Below are positions 45,943 to 56,161 of a stretch of DNA of 64,000 bases, one piece after another. A model generated the notes under the pieces. The model made no database searches. It was not told the origin of the DNA and worked only from the letters and a program-made list of their open reading frames with translations. Position numbers and translations under genes: made by a program. The stretch lies in contig NZ_AWXB01000065.1 of assembly GCF_000478985.1 (NCBI RefSeq), positions 60,365-124,364 on the forward strand, read 5' to 3'. The stretch's first letter is position 1, and each line of letters begins with the position of its first letter. Origin of the DNA: Peptoniphilus sp. BV3C26 (GTDB taxonomy: Bacteria; Bacillota; Clostridia; Tissierellales; Peptoniphilaceae).

Positions 45943-48072
45943 TTATTCTTGTTCCGATTCTTTTTCTTTTGATTTATCATCTTTCTTTTTATCAGGTTTT
46001 GGTAACAAAGCCTTTCTGGAAAGAGAGATTTTTCCATCATCATCAATATCTATAACTTTAACAATTACTTTGTCATTTACCTTGAATAAATCTTCAACTT
46101 TTTCAGTTCTTTCATGTTGCATTTCTGAAATGTGAAGTAAGCCTTCAGTTCCTTTTTTAAGTTCCACAAAGGCACCAAACTTCATAATTTTTTTAATTTT
46201 ACCGTTATAAATATCCCCTATTTCAACTTCTTTAACTATTCCTTCGATTATATCAATTGCTTCCTGAGCTTTTTCATGATCATTTGAAATTACGCTGATT
46301 TTACCATCATCATCAATATCAATTTTAACTCCGGTTTGTTCAATAATTTTATTTATAACCTTTCCGCCTGCACCAATAACTTCACCTATTTTGTCAGGAT
46401 CAATAGTCATTGTATAAATAATAGGTGCATATGGAGATAAGTGATCTCTTGGCTTATCAATAGCAGATTTTATAGTTTCAAGAATTGTTAGTCTTGCTTT
46501 TTTAGCTCTTCCAAGAGCATCTTCAAGAATTTCTTTTCTTATACCTTCAACCTTTATATCCATTTGTAGTGCAGTTATACCTTCACTTGTTCCAGCAACT
46601 TTAAAGTCCATGTCTCCAAAGTGATCTTCTAAACCTTGAATATCAGTTAAGATTTTTGTAATTCCATTTTCTTCAATTAGTCCCATAGCAATTCCTGCAA
46701 CAGGAGCTTTAATAGGAACACCTGCATCCATTAGAGAAAGAGTTGAACCACAAACACTTGCTTGTGAAGATGAACCATTAGAGCTTAAAACTTCAGATAC
46801 AACTCTTATAGCATAAGGAAATTCTTCTTCTGAAGGTAAAACCGGTATAAGAGCTCTTTCAGCCAAGGCTCCATGACCAATTTCACGTCTTCCAGGTCCT
46901 CTCATAGGTTTTGTGTCCCCTACTGAATATGGAGGAAAATTATAATGGTGAATATATCTCTTAGGTGTATCGTCCCCTAAACCATCAATAACTTGAACTT
47001 CAGATAAACCCGCCAAAGTTGTTAAAGATAACACTTGAGTTTGTCCTCTTTTAAAAAGTCCTGAACCATGGGTTCTTTTTAAAAGTCCAACTTCCGCTGA
47101 AAGTTCTCTTATTTCATCAAGAGCCCTTCCATCAGGACGCTTTTCTTCTTCAATTATTTGACGTCTTACTTCTGCTACTTCTATTCCTTCCATTATTGAT
47201 TCAATATCTTTTGAAAATTCTTCCATTTCAGCTTCAAAGTGTTGTCTTATATCTTCCTTAGCTGCTTCAGTTTTTTCTATTCTTAATAATTTATCTTTTT
47301 CATTTATTGCATCAATAATTAAATTTCTGCCATATGCAGTAACTTTTTCCTTCAACTCTTCATTTGGAATAAAGACTTCGTAATCCATCTTTTCTTTTCC
47401 AACTTCTTCAGTGATTTCAGAAACGAACTTACATATTTTCTTAATTTCTTCATGTCCAGCCAAAATTGCTCCAAGCATTTCTTCTTCACTTACAATATCA
47501 GATCCTGCTTCAACCATCATGATTGCAGTTTCTGTTCCTGATAAAGAAAGAGAAATTTTTGATTTATTTCTTTCTTCTTCATTTGGATTTATAATATATT
47601 TTCCGTCTATCATTCCAACAAAAACAGATCCAGTTGGACCGTCAAATGGAATATCCGATATGGAAAGGGCAATACTTGAACCAACCATAGCAACAATATC
47701 AGGCTGGCAATCTTGATCTACAGAAAGTGCAGTTGCAACTATTTGTACATCATTTCTAAAGCCTTCCGGAAATAAGGGCCTAATAGGTCTGTCAATAAGT
47801 CTTGCAGTCAATATAGCCTTTTCGCTTGGTTTTCCTTCTCTTTTAATAAAACCTCCCGGCATTTTTCCCACTGCATACATTTTTTCTTCATAATCAACAC
47901 TTAAAGGAAAAAAATCAATTCCTTCCCTTGGTAATTTTGAAGAAGTTGCAGTTACAAGAATAGCAGTATCGCCATATTCCACAAGACAGGCTCCATTTGC
48001 TTGTTCTGCAAATTTTCCTATTGTTACCTTCATTGTTCTTCCGGCAATTTCCGCTTTGAAAATTTGTTCCAT
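45943..48072 (-). CDS. pnp: Polyribonucleotide nucleotidyltransferase (PNPase)
   Basis: A 709-residue 3'-to-5' phosphorolytic exonuclease with two RNase PH domains ([35 protein letters not shown]), a helical linker, a KH domain ([14 protein letters not shown]) and an S1 domain (about 620-690), then a Lys/Glu tail. It follows rpsO across a terminator, the same rpsO-pnp pairing as in most bacteria. Its ribosome site is a strong AAAGGAGG. Confidence 0.97.
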   Translation of the reverse strand: MEQIFKAEIAGRTMKVTIGKFAEQANGACLVEYGDTAILVTATSSKLPREGIDFFPLSVDYEEKMYAVGKMPGGFIKREGKPSEKAILTARLIDRPIRPLFPEGFRNDVQIVATALSVDQDCQPDIVAMVGSSIALSISDIPFDGPTGSVFVGMIDGKYIINPNEEERNKSKISLSLSGTETAIMMVEAGSDIVSEEEMLGAILAGHEEIKKICKFVSEITEEVGKEKMDYEVFIPNEELKEKVTAYGRNLIIDAINEKDKLLRIEKTEAAKEDIRQHFEAEMEEFSKDIESIMEGIEVAEVRRQIIEEEKRPDGRALDEIRELSAEVGLLKRTHGSGLFKRGQTQVLSLTTLAGLSEVQVIDGLGDDTPKRYIHHYNFPPYSVGDTKPMRGPGRREIGHGALAERALIPVLPSEEEFPYAIRVVSEVLSSNGSSSQASVCGSTLSLMDAGVPIKAPVAGIAMGLIEENGITKILTDIQGLEDHFGDMDFKVAGTSEGITALQMDIKVEGIRKEILEDALGRAKKARLTILETIKSAIDKPRDHLSPYAPIIYTMTIDPDKIGEVIGAGGKVINKIIEQTGVKIDIDDDGKISVISNDHEKAQEAIDIIEGIVKEVEIGDIYNGKIKKIMKFGAFVELKKGTEGLLHISEMQHERTEKVEDLFKVNDKVIVKVIDIDDDGKISLSRKALLPKPDKKKDDKSKEKESEQE

Positions 48073-48095
48073 ACATCCTCCTTTTTTATAAAAAA

Positions 48096-48116
48096 GAGCG
48101 GGCTTTAACCCCGCTC
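48096..48116 (-). terminator. Terminator between rpsO and pnp
   Basis: GC-rich 7-bp arms GAGCGGG and CCCGCTC with a 7-nt loop, followed by a T run on the minus strand; the stem starts just after the rpsO stop. Confidence 0.85.
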
Positions 48117-48117
48117 G

Positions 48118-48384
48118 TTAACCTCTAATATCTAATTTTTCAACTAAAGTACGATATCTTTCAATGTCTTTATCTTTTAGATATCTAAGAAGATTTCTTC
48201 TCTTACCTACCATTTTTAGAAGTCCCCTTCTTGAATGATGGTCTTTCTTATGTTCTTTTAAATGTTCATTTAATTCATTAATTCTCTTAGTAAGAATAGC
48301 TATTTGTACTTCAGGAGAACCTGTATCTCCTTCATGAGTTTTATAACTTTCAATAATTTCTAATTTTTCTTCTTTGTTTAACAT
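48118..48384 (-). CDS. rpsO: 30S ribosomal protein S15
   Basis: An 88-residue S15 with the conserved [37 protein letters not shown] and [12 protein letters not shown]. It binds 16S rRNA helices 20-22 early in 30S assembly. It sits between ribF and pnp. S15 often controls its own mRNA; the leader at 48385-48481 is a candidate site. Confidence 0.97.
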   Translation of the reverse strand: MLNKEEKLEIIESYKTHEGDTGSPEVQIAILTKRINELNEHLKEHKKDHHSRRGLLKMVGKRRNLLRYLKDKDIERYRTLVEKLDIRG

Positions 48385-48481
48385 TTTATTCCTCCATTAA
48401 TTTAATCTGCCTTTATCAAAGTAAGCGCCGAGGAACGTCAAACCTTGACAAGGTACATATTTAGTTTATCATATTAAGCTT
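48385..48481 (-). promoter_or_regulatory. Candidate rpsO leader (possible S15 autoregulatory RNA)
   Basis: This 97-bp spacer is richer in G+C than its surroundings and contains ACCTTG/CAAGGT, then TTGACG, then GGCGCTT before an AGGAGG-like site. It could be a structured S15-binding leader, and TTGACG followed 16 nt later by TTGATA could be a weak promoter. Neither matches a family I can confirm by eye. Confidence 0.3.
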
Positions 48482-49414
48482 CTATTTGTCTATTGTTTTT
48501 CTATTTCTAATTATATCTACGTCTTTTTTTATTTGTTCAAAAAGTTCTTCAACATTATCAAATATAAGCATATCTCTCAATCTTTTAATAAAATCAACCC
48601 GTATAACTTTTCCGTAAATATCTTGGTTAAAATCTAAAATATTTGCTTCTATTTTTACCCCTTCATTTTTAAATGTGGGGTTATTTCCAACACTTGTTGC
48701 TGCCTTATATCTTTTATTGTCTATAATTACATCTGTATCATAAACTCCATACTTGGGAAGTATATATTGCTTTTTGGGAATTATATTTGCAGTTGGAAAT
48801 CCCATTTTCTTTCCTAAGTTTTTTCCATGACTTACTTTGCCTATTATTGCAAATGGCCTACCTAAAAGGTCTCCTGCTTCTTCTACAGAACCATTTTCAA
48901 CAAGACTTCTTATAAGGGTGGAAGATACTATTTTCCCATTTTTCTTATAAGCTTCAATGATATCAAGACTTATATTTTTTTCATGAGCAAAACTTTTTAA
49001 ACTTTCTAAATCTCCCTTTGCTTTATATCCAAACCTGTAATCATAACCAACTACAATACCCATAACTTTAAGATTTTTATACAAAAAGTCATTAAGAAAA
49101 ACTAGAGGATCAAGTTTCATAAAAGCTTCATCAAATTCAATTTCGTATATTAGATCAATTCCCAAACTTTGTAAAATTTCATATTTATAAGGGTTTGATG
49201 TTAGTAATTTTTTATTTGAATTTTCACCATTAATGGTTTTTTCAGTATTTTCTTTAAAAATTAAAATACTTGCCTTAATATTTTTTTCTTTTGCCCTTTT
49301 AATTGCTTGTTTTATTAATTTTTGATGTCCTGTGTGAACTCCGTCAAAATTTCCAAGAGCAATTATAGAATTTTCTTCAGCTTTAAAATTCATGTCTATT
49401 TTTAAAATTTTCAT
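48482..49414 (-). CDS. ribF: Bifunctional riboflavin kinase/FAD synthetase
   Basis: A 310-residue enzyme that makes FMN and FAD. The nucleotidyltransferase half has GNFDGVHTGHQKLI; the kinase half has GRPFAIIGKVSHGKNLGKK, GFPTAN and GVYD. The acyl-CoA dehydrogenase fusion, flavodiiron protein and other flavoproteins here depend on its products. It overlaps truB by 4 bp. Confidence 0.95.
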   Translation of the reverse strand: MKILKIDMNFKAEENSIIALGNFDGVHTGHQKLIKQAIKRAKEKNIKASILIFKENTEKTINGENSNKKLLTSNPYKYEILQSLGIDLIYEIEFDEAFMKLDPLVFLNDFLYKNLKVMGIVVGYDYRFGYKAKGDLESLKSFAHEKNISLDIIEAYKKNGKIVSSTLIRSLVENGSVEEAGDLLGRPFAIIGKVSHGKNLGKKMGFPTANIIPKKQYILPKYGVYDTDVIIDNKRYKAATSVGNNPTFKNEGVKIEANILDFNQDIYGKVIRVDFIKRLRDMLIFDNVEELFEQIKKDVDIIRNRKTIDK

Positions 49415-50262
49415 ATTAATATTCTAATTTTTAACCTTCCGTCAATAAAATTTCCAATTCCTATAAATTGGTTTTTACAGTATATCCTTTTCATAGAAGA
49501 ATCTGCATTTTCATCATAATATTTAATGCCATTTAAGAGTTTATCATAAAAAGAATCTTTTATATTATATTTAGGCAAATAATATAAAGCTTCTTCCATA
49601 GAATAAAGCTTTGAATTTATTTCTTCAAGACTTAAATTTTTTAGCTCTTCTAAAGTTATAGCTTCATTGATGGTAAATCTTCCTACCCTGGTCCTGACTA
49701 AGCTTGTCATTACACAAAAAGAATTAAGACTTATTCCTATGTCATGAACTAAGGTCCTAATATAAGTGCCACTTGAACATGAAACTTTAAGTTTTAAATT
49801 TTTTTCATCAATAAGTTCCAAGTTATAAATTTCAACTTGTCTTTTAGGCCTTTCAATAACTTGACCTTTTCTTGCCAAATTATATAGTTTTTGACCATTG
49901 ATTTTAATTGCCGAAAACATTGGAGGAGTCTGCAATATTTTCCCTTGAAATTCTTTTAAAACTTTTTTTATTTCCTCTATCCTTGGAATATTTTGAGTTT
50001 TATTTAAAATTTTCCCCGTTGAATCCTGGGTATCAGTTTCATATCCAAATTCTAAGCCTGCAATATATTCTTTAGAATCATTTGAGATATAGCTTGCAAC
50101 TTTAGTTGCTTTATTAATACACATAGGAAGAACACCCTCAGCCATTGGATCAAGGGTGCCTGTATGTCCTATTTTTTTTATTTTAAGTTTGTTTCGTAAA
50201 TGATATACAACGTCATGGGACGTCATTCCCTTGCTTTTGTTTATAACTAAAATTCCAAGCAT
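49411..50262 (-). CDS. truB: tRNA pseudouridine(55) synthase TruB
   Basis: A 283-residue pseudouridine synthase with KIGHTGTLDPMAEGVL (catalytic Asp), MFSAIKINGQKLYNLARKG and CSSGTYIRTL. It modifies U55 in the tRNA T-loop. It overlaps nrnA by 16 bp; rbfA-nrnA-truB-ribF is the common Firmicutes order. Confidence 0.95.
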   Translation of the reverse strand: MLGILVINKSKGMTSHDVVYHLRNKLKIKKIGHTGTLDPMAEGVLPMCINKATKVASYISNDSKEYIAGLEFGYETDTQDSTGKILNKTQNIPRIEEIKKVLKEFQGKILQTPPMFSAIKINGQKLYNLARKGQVIERPKRQVEIYNLELIDEKNLKLKVSCSSGTYIRTLVHDIGISLNSFCVMTSLVRTRVGRFTINEAITLEELKNLSLEEINSKLYSMEEALYYLPKYNIKDSFYDKLLNGIKYYDENADSSMKRIYCKNQFIGIGNFIDGRLKIRILI

Positions 50263-51206
50263 TTAAATTCCTCATCTATTACTTTTATAACTTCTTTTTC
50301 AGCCTCTATGATTGGAAATCTAATTGTTCCTCCTGCAGCTCTTATATGTCCACCGCCTTCAAAGTGTCCTACTATTTTTGTGCAATCTATATATTTTTTT
50401 GAACGAGTTGAAATCCTTGTGTCTTTTCCCTTTTCTTTTAAAAGCACAGCCAATTCGACCCCTTCTATATCTCTTACAAATTCGACAATTCCATCAGCAT
50501 CTGATTTTTTTGCTCCAGTATTTAACATATCTTCATCAGTTACCTTAACAATGGCAGCTTTTCCGTTTTGTAAATACAAAATATTTTTTACACTTAAAAC
50601 TAAAAGTGATGTCTTTTCAACACTTCTTGATTGAAATAAATTTATAGTTATTTGGTTTAAATCTATTCCTAAACTTAAAAGCTTTCCAGCTACTTCAAAG
50701 GTCCTTTCTCTTACGGAATCATACTTAAAACTTCCTGTATCCGAAGATATGGCTGTAAATAGGCAAGTTGCCGTATCAATATCCAAACTTCCCATTTGAG
50801 ATAATAATTCATATAAAATTTCCCCTGTTGCAGGTGCTTTAGGGTCCACTATATTTAAATCTGCAAAATTTGTATTTGTCCTATGATGATCAATATTTAC
50901 AGTTTTTTTAGCACTTTTAAATATTTTTTTAGCACTTTCTCCTATTCTGTCTTCATCTCCACAGTCAAGAGTTATAAATAGATCTGGTTTAATTTTAATT
51001 TCATCTGATTTTTTCAAAAATTTTATATTTGGTAAAAATTTTAAATTTTCTGGTAAAATATCATCTTCTATTGCGTAAACTTCTTTTTTATCTTTAAAAA
51101 AAGAATACATACCTAATAGAGAACCCAGATTGTCACCATCAGGATTTAAATGAGAAGCGAGGACTACAGTCCTCGCCTCACTAATAAACTTATTGAACTT
51201 GTCCAT
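50247..51206 (-). CDS. nrnA: DHH phosphoesterase NrnA (oligoribonuclease/pAp phosphatase)
   Basis: A 319-residue two-domain DHH/DHHA1 enzyme. Metal-binding motifs LNPDGDN, DCGDEDR and DHHRTNTNF lie in the N-terminal part; FEGGGHIRAAGG is the DHHA1 substrate loop. It degrades nanoRNA and dephosphorylates pAp. It lies between rbfA and truB and overlaps both. Confidence 0.92.
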   Translation of the reverse strand: MDKFNKFISEARTVVLASHLNPDGDNLGSLLGMYSFFKDKKEVYAIEDDILPENLKFLPNIKFLKKSDEIKIKPDLFITLDCGDEDRIGESAKKIFKSAKKTVNIDHHRTNTNFADLNIVDPKAPATGEILYELLSQMGSLDIDTATCLFTAISSDTGSFKYDSVRERTFEVAGKLLSLGIDLNQITINLFQSRSVEKTSLLVLSVKNILYLQNGKAAIVKVTDEDMLNTGAKKSDADGIVEFVRDIEGVELAVLLKEKGKDTRISTRSKKYIDCTKIVGHFEGGGHIRAAGGTIRFPIIEAEKEVIKVIDEEFKCLEF

Positions 51207-51546
51207 GGTTTACCTCTTTTATAAGTTCTTCCATTTTCATGTTTATATCAAGGGATTCATCGTTTATAAAAATTAAATCAGGCATTGCACGAAGTTTAAG
51301 ACTTTTGGAAATTTCTTTTTTTATAAATCCCTTTGCCGAATTTAAACCTTCAATTGCATCTTCTTTAATTTTTTCATCACCCATTATTTGAACATAAACT
51401 TTTGCATAAGACAAATCTCTTGTAACTTCAGTATGGGAAATACTTATAATTTCAGGTATCCTTGGATCTTTTATTTTATTTTGCACTATATCTGAAATGA
51501 CTCTTCTCATTTCTTCAGAAATCTGACTTAATCTTCTATTGTTCAT
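51190..51546 (-). CDS. rbfA: 30S ribosome-binding factor A
   Basis: A 118-residue KH-like protein with RRLSQISEEMRRVISDIV and DLSYAKVYVQIMGDE. It matures the 16S 5' end and 30S subunit. It overlaps infB by 4 bp and nrnA by 17 bp. Confidence 0.95.
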   Translation of the reverse strand: MNNRRLSQISEEMRRVISDIVQNKIKDPRIPEIISISHTEVTRDLSYAKVYVQIMGDEKIKEDAIEGLNSAKGFIKKEISKSLKLRAMPDLIFINDESLDINMKMEELIKEVNHGQVQ

Positions 51547-54087
51547 TTTCTTTCTACTTCCTTCATAATGAAAGCTTCAAAAGAATCTTCTTCTTTAATA
51601 TCGTTAAATCCGTCAAGAACCATTCCGCCTTCAAAACCGGTTTGAAGTTCTTTAACGTCATCTTTAAATCTTTTTAAGGAAGAAATTCCGCCTTCAAATA
51701 TTACTTTATCATCTCTTAAAACTCTTATTGTAGAATTTCTTGTAATCTTTCCGGATAAAACATAAACTCCTGCAACAATATTGTTATTTGGAAGTTTAAA
51801 GGTTTGTCTTACTTGACACCTTCCTTGTACTTCTTCAACAAATTCAGGTTCAAGCATTCCTTTTGCAGCTGCTTCAATATCATTTATAATATCGTAAATA
51901 ACTCTATAAGTTCTTACATCAACTTCTTCAGCTTTTGCAAGTTCAATTGCATTAATATTAGGTCTTACGTTAAAGCCTATTACAATAGCATTTGATGCTG
52001 ATGCAAGAGTTATATCGGATTCATTAATTCCTCCAACTCCTGAGTGAACTATTGAAATTTTTACTTCGTCATTTGAAATTTTAAGAAGAGATTGACACAA
52101 AGCTTCAACTGAGCCCTTTACATCTCCCTTGACAATTAAATCAAGTTCCTTCATCTCTCCTTCTTTAATTTTATCAAACAAGTTTTCAAGAGAAACTTTA
52201 TTAGCGTTATTTAATTTATTTTCCCTTAAAATTTCTTTATTTTTATCTGCAATTGTCTTGGCAGTCTTATCGTCTTTCACTGCATAAATAAGATCTCCTG
52301 CATTAGGCACATCAGATAAACCTAAAATCACAGCTGGCATGCTTGGGCCTGCTTTTTTTATCCTTTTACCCTTGTCATCATTCATTGCTCTTATTCTGCC
52401 GCTAGCAATACCTGAAACAACAAAGTCATTTGCCTTTAAAGTACCTTTTTGTACAAGAACAGTTGCCATAGGTCCCTTACCCTTATCAAGTTTTGCCTCG
52501 ATTATTGTTCCTATTGCCATTCTGTTAGGATTTGCTTTTAATTCTCCCATTTCAGCTACAAGTAAAATCATTTCAAGTAAATCGTCAATTCCTTCTTTTG
52601 TTCGAGCTGAAACAGGAACCATAATTGTATCTCCGCCCCAATCTTCAGCAATAAGGTTTTGCTCACTTAACTCTTGTTTTACCCTGTCTATATTTGCACT
52701 TTCCTTGTCAATTTTATTAATAGCTACAATTATAGGAACGTGGGCTGATCTGGCATGGGAAATAGCTTCAATTGTTTGAGGCATAACTCCATCATCAGCT
52801 GCTACTACGAGGATAGCCACATCTGTAATTTGTGCTCCTCTTAAACGCATAGCGGTAAATGCTTCGTGGCCCGGTGTATCTAAAAATGTTATTTTCTTTC
52901 CCTTAGATGTAACTGTATGAGCACCTATGTGTTGTGTAATCCCACCTGCTTCAGTTGAAGTTACATGTGACTCTTTTATAGCATCAAGTATTGAAGTCTT
53001 ACCATGGTCAACGTGACCCATTACAGTTACAACAGGAGGTCTTGCCTTCAAAGATTTTTCAGGATCTTCAAAATCAAGTTCAAAACTTTCTTCAATTGAT
53101 TCTTCAACTCCAGGAGCTGAAATCTCAATTTCGATTCCTAAATCATCAGCTAAAAGTTCGCAAACATCAGAATCTATTGACTCATTTTGACTTGCCATAA
53201 TTCCCAAGCCTATAAGTTTTGTAATAATAGTTGAAACACTTACATCCAGTGCCTTGGCAAAATCTTTTACCATAAGAGGTGCTTGAACTTGGATTACAAC
53301 ATTTTCCTCAACTTCAACTTCTTTTTTTAATTGTTTTTTTACTTTTTTCTTAGGAGCTTTCTTTGATAAATCTCTTTGCTTATACTCTTCTTGAAGCTCA
53401 AATCTATCAACTTTATTATTTTTATAATTTTTATTTTTGGAGCTTTTTTTCTTTGAGTATTCTTGTTTTTTTGCATCTTTTTCAGTTAAAACCTCGCTCA
53501 TTTTATTAAACGAACGACTTTTAACCTTTCTATCTTGCTTGTAGTCTCCATTTTCTCTATTTGAATCTTTAAAAGACCTCTCTTTAGTTTTGAAGTTATG
53601 ATTTTTTTCTCTATTTTGGTCTTTATTATTGTCATTTCTTTTATTATTAAATTTATTTTCAGAATAATCTGCTTTATTATTTCTATCTTTTTTAAAGTTT
53701 TTTTGACTTGTATTTTTATTGTTTCTGCCGCTATCTATATTGTCTTTTCTATCTTTAGTGTCCCTATTATTAAATCTATTCTTGTTGGGATCAAATCTTT
53801 TTTTAGGTTCTCTTGAACTCTTCTGATCTTTAGCTTCTATAGTATTACCCTCTGTCTTTTTATTAAAATTTTGCTTTTTGTTAGTTTTATTTTCCTTAAC
53901 CTTATTATTTGTAGGTGAGTTTTTTTGATTTTTTTATTATAAGAATCTCTAATTTTTTTTCTTCTGCATCAGTTAAGGTTGAAAAATGATTTTTGACTTC
54001 TATATTTAAATTGTTAAGTTTTTCTAAAAGTTCTTTACTGCTAACCCCAATTTCTTTAGCAAGAGCATGTACTCTAATGTTTGCCAT
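51543..54087 (-). CDS. infB: Translation initiation factor IF-2, apparently frameshifted near the N-terminus
   Basis: The IF-2 N-terminal domain ([20 protein letters not shown]) starts at ATG 54087 behind GGGAGGTG but runs to a stop after 60 residues. A long Asn/Lys/Arg-rich linker then continues in the next frame for about 145 codons without a stop and leads straight into the G domain ([23 protein letters not shown]) and C-terminal domains ending VERK. One A fewer in either A7 run (53920-53926 or 53929-53935) restores an 847-residue protein. IF-2 is essential, so sequencing error, or less likely slippage, explains this. A shorter form from ATG 53501 would lack the N-terminal domain. Confidence 0.93.
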
Positions 54088-54107
54088 ACAACACCTCCCT
54101 GGTGCTT

Positions 54108-54374
54108 TTACTTACTTATGGAATTCTTCAAGTCTTCATATTGCTCATTTTTTATTTCCATCTCAAAAGCTCTATTAAGTGCTCTTGTTTTTATAGCCCC
54201 ATTAAGACATTCCAAATTATCACAAATATAAGCACCTCTACCATTTGCTTTTCCCGTTCTATCTACAAAAACCTCATTTTCTTTAGTCTTCACTACTCTT
54301 ATTAAATCTTTTTTAGGTTTTTGCTGTCCGCATCCTATGCACTTACGCATAGGAATCTTTCTTTCTTTTTTCAT
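54108..54374 (-). CDS. ylxR: YlxR-family RNA-binding protein
   Basis: An 88-residue YlxR with the zinc-ribbon-like MRKCIGCG and the conserved GRGAYICDN motif. It binds RNA in other species and is encoded between nusA and infB. The usual ylxQ (L7Ae-like) gene between ylxR and infB is absent: only 20 nt separates the two. Confidence 0.92.
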   Translation of the reverse strand: MKKERKIPMRKCIGCGQQKPKKDLIRVVKTKENEVFVDRTGKANGRGAYICDNLECLNGAIKTRALNRAFEMEIKNEQYEDLKNSISK

Positions 54375-54380
54375 ATAAGA

Positions 54381-55562
54381 CTATTCTCCTTGAAAGTCTG
54401 ACAATTCATCATTTGATTCTTCATTTTCTTCAACTTCATTGCCCTTTCTCATTTCATAATCTTCTTCGCTTTCATATCCCAGTTTTTCATATAAGTCATC
54501 TTCTGTCATATTATTTTCTTCAAGATATTCTTCAAACTGTGATTCACTTTTAATATCAATTTTCCAATTTGTAAGTTTTGCAGCAAGTCTTGCATTTTGT
54601 CCTTCTTTTCCTATAGCAAGAGAAAGTTGATAATCCGGCACAACTACTAAAGCTGATTTTTCTTTATCGTCAACAAATACTTTCTCTACACTTGAAGGGC
54701 TTAATGAATTTGCAATAAAATGATCAATTTCTTTTTCCCATATTACTATGTCTATTTTTTCATCATGTAAGTCATCAACAATAGCCTTTACCCTTTGACC
54801 TTTATATCCAACACAAGCACCTAAAGCATCAACTTCTTCATTTTTAGAAAAAACTGCAATTTTTGTTCTTGAGCCTGCTTCTCTTGCTATTGAATAAATT
54901 TCAACAATACCGTCATGAATTTCTGGAACTTCTATTTCAAAAAGCCTTTTTATTAAATTTGGATGAGATCTGGAAAGTATTATTTGAGGTCCTTTGCTTG
55001 TTTTTTTAACTTCAAGCAAAAGCATTTTATACCTGTTTCCGTGAGAGTAATCTTCTCCCTTTATCTGTTCTCCTGGAGGCAATATTCCCTCAGTGTTTCC
55101 AAGTTCAACATAAACATATCCCTTAGATGATCTTTGGATAAGACCTGTTATTAATTCATTTTCCCTATCTAAAAATTCATCATAGATAATATCTCTTTCT
55201 GCATCCTTAATTTTTTGAATTACAACTTGCTTTGCTGTTTGAGCTGCGATTCTTCCAAAATCTTTAGGGTTTATCGTTTCCTTATAAATATCCCCAAGTT
55301 CATATCTGTGATTTATTTTTTTTGCATCATCTATTGAAATTTGAAGAAGTTCGTCTTCTACTTCTTCAACAACTTCTCTGTTTGCAAATACATCTATATG
55401 ACCATCTTCTCTATTTATCTTTACTTCTACATTTTGGTTTGTTCCGAAATTTTTTTTGTAACTTGTAAGCAAAGCAGATTCAAGTGCATCAAATATGATG
55501 TCTTTTTTAACTCCTTTTTCATTTTCAAGTTGATTTAATGCCAATATAAATTCTTCGTTCAT
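54381..55562 (-). CDS. nusA: Transcription termination/antitermination factor NusA
   Basis: A 393-residue NusA: N-terminal RNA-polymerase-binding domain (about 1-125), S1 domain (about 130-200), two KH domains (YSIAREAGSRTKIAV; VGYKGQRVKAIV; IGKEGQNARLAAKL) and an acidic C-terminal tail. It controls pausing, termination and antitermination. Its operon leader contains a terminator hairpin (56055-56076) that NusA itself could affect. Confidence 0.95.
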   Translation of the reverse strand: MNEEFILALNQLENEKGVKKDIIFDALESALLTSYKKNFGTNQNVEVKINREDGHIDVFANREVVEEVEDELLQISIDDAKKINHRYELGDIYKETINPKDFGRIAAQTAKQVVIQKIKDAERDIIYDEFLDRENELITGLIQRSSKGYVYVELGNTEGILPPGEQIKGEDYSHGNRYKMLLLEVKKTSKGPQIILSRSHPNLIKRLFEIEVPEIHDGIVEIYSIAREAGSRTKIAVFSKNEEVDALGACVGYKGQRVKAIVDDLHDEKIDIVIWEKEIDHFIANSLSPSSVEKVFVDDKEKSALVVVPDYQLSLAIGKEGQNARLAAKLTNWKIDIKSESQFEEYLEENNMTEDDLYEKLGYESEEDYEMRKGNEVEENEESNDELSDFQGE

Positions 55563-55571
55563 AATTCCTCT

Positions 55572-56033
55572 CTAAAAAACTATTTTCTGTTCCATGTGTG
55601 AAATTGATTTAATGGGTAATTTTATAATGTTTCCATCGTTTTCTAAATATACGAATTCCCCATCATAATCCTTTAGACTTCCTTCATAAATTTTTTTACC
55701 ATCTAAAGGAGCGTACAATTTTGCTTCAACTAAATTATCTAAATTTCTTCTATAATCATCCCTGGTTTTAATTGGTCTATCAAGACCGGGAGAAGAAATC
55801 TCAAGATAGTAGGGCTTATTTATTAAGTCCAGATCTTCTATTTCTTTGTCTATCTTTCTTGTCATGTTACTGCAGTCTTCTAAATCAATCCCTTCTTTTT
55901 TATAAATATAAATTGAAAGTAAATCATGTTTAGAGCCGACCTTGTATTCAATATCAACTATTTCATAACCAAGTTCTCTTGCAGCATTTTCTGCCATAGG
56001 CCATATTTTTTCTTTTAAGATTTTTTTGTCCAT
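55572..56033 (-). CDS. rimP: Ribosome maturation factor RimP
   Basis: A 153-residue protein for 30S assembly with ELGYEIVDIEYKVG and YYLEISSPGLDRPIK, the family core. ATG 56033 (MDKKILKEKIW) is chosen because AGGAGGG lies 6 nt upstream; the frame extends further up only through the hairpin region. It begins the rimP-nusA-ylxR-infB operon. Confidence 0.94.
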   Translation of the reverse strand: MDKKILKEKIWPMAENAARELGYEIVDIEYKVGSKHDLLSIYIYKKEGIDLEDCSNMTRKIDKEIEDLDLINKPYYLEISSPGLDRPIKTRDDYRRNLDNLVEAKLYAPLDGKKIYEGSLKDYDGEFVYLENDGNIIKLPIKSISHMEQKIVF

Positions 56034-56054
56034 ATGCCCTCCTATCAAAAAACA

Positions 56055-56076
56055 AAGAGTGGGATGGCCCACTCTT
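56055..56076 (-). terminator. Terminator-type hairpin in the leader of the rimP-nusA operon
   Basis: The 9-bp GC-rich arms AAGAGTGGG and CCCACTCTT enclose a 4-nt loop; the minus strand continues TTTGTTTTTTG. It lies downstream of the rimP promoter, so it acts in the leader as an attenuator, and it would also stop polC read-through. Confidence 0.8.
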
Positions 56077-56102
56077 AGGATGTTTATTATCGTTCATAAT
56101 AA

Positions 56103-56130
56103 ATTATAACATAAATATGAAATTTAACAA
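56103..56130 (-). promoter_or_regulatory. Promoter for rimP-nusA-ylxR-infB
   Basis: Minus-strand TTGTTA (56125-56130) and TATAAT (56103-56108), spacer 16 nt, between the polC stop and the leader hairpin. Confidence 0.68.
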
Positions 56131-56161
56131 GTTTTTGCCTCTTAGGCTTATGAAATGGTGA

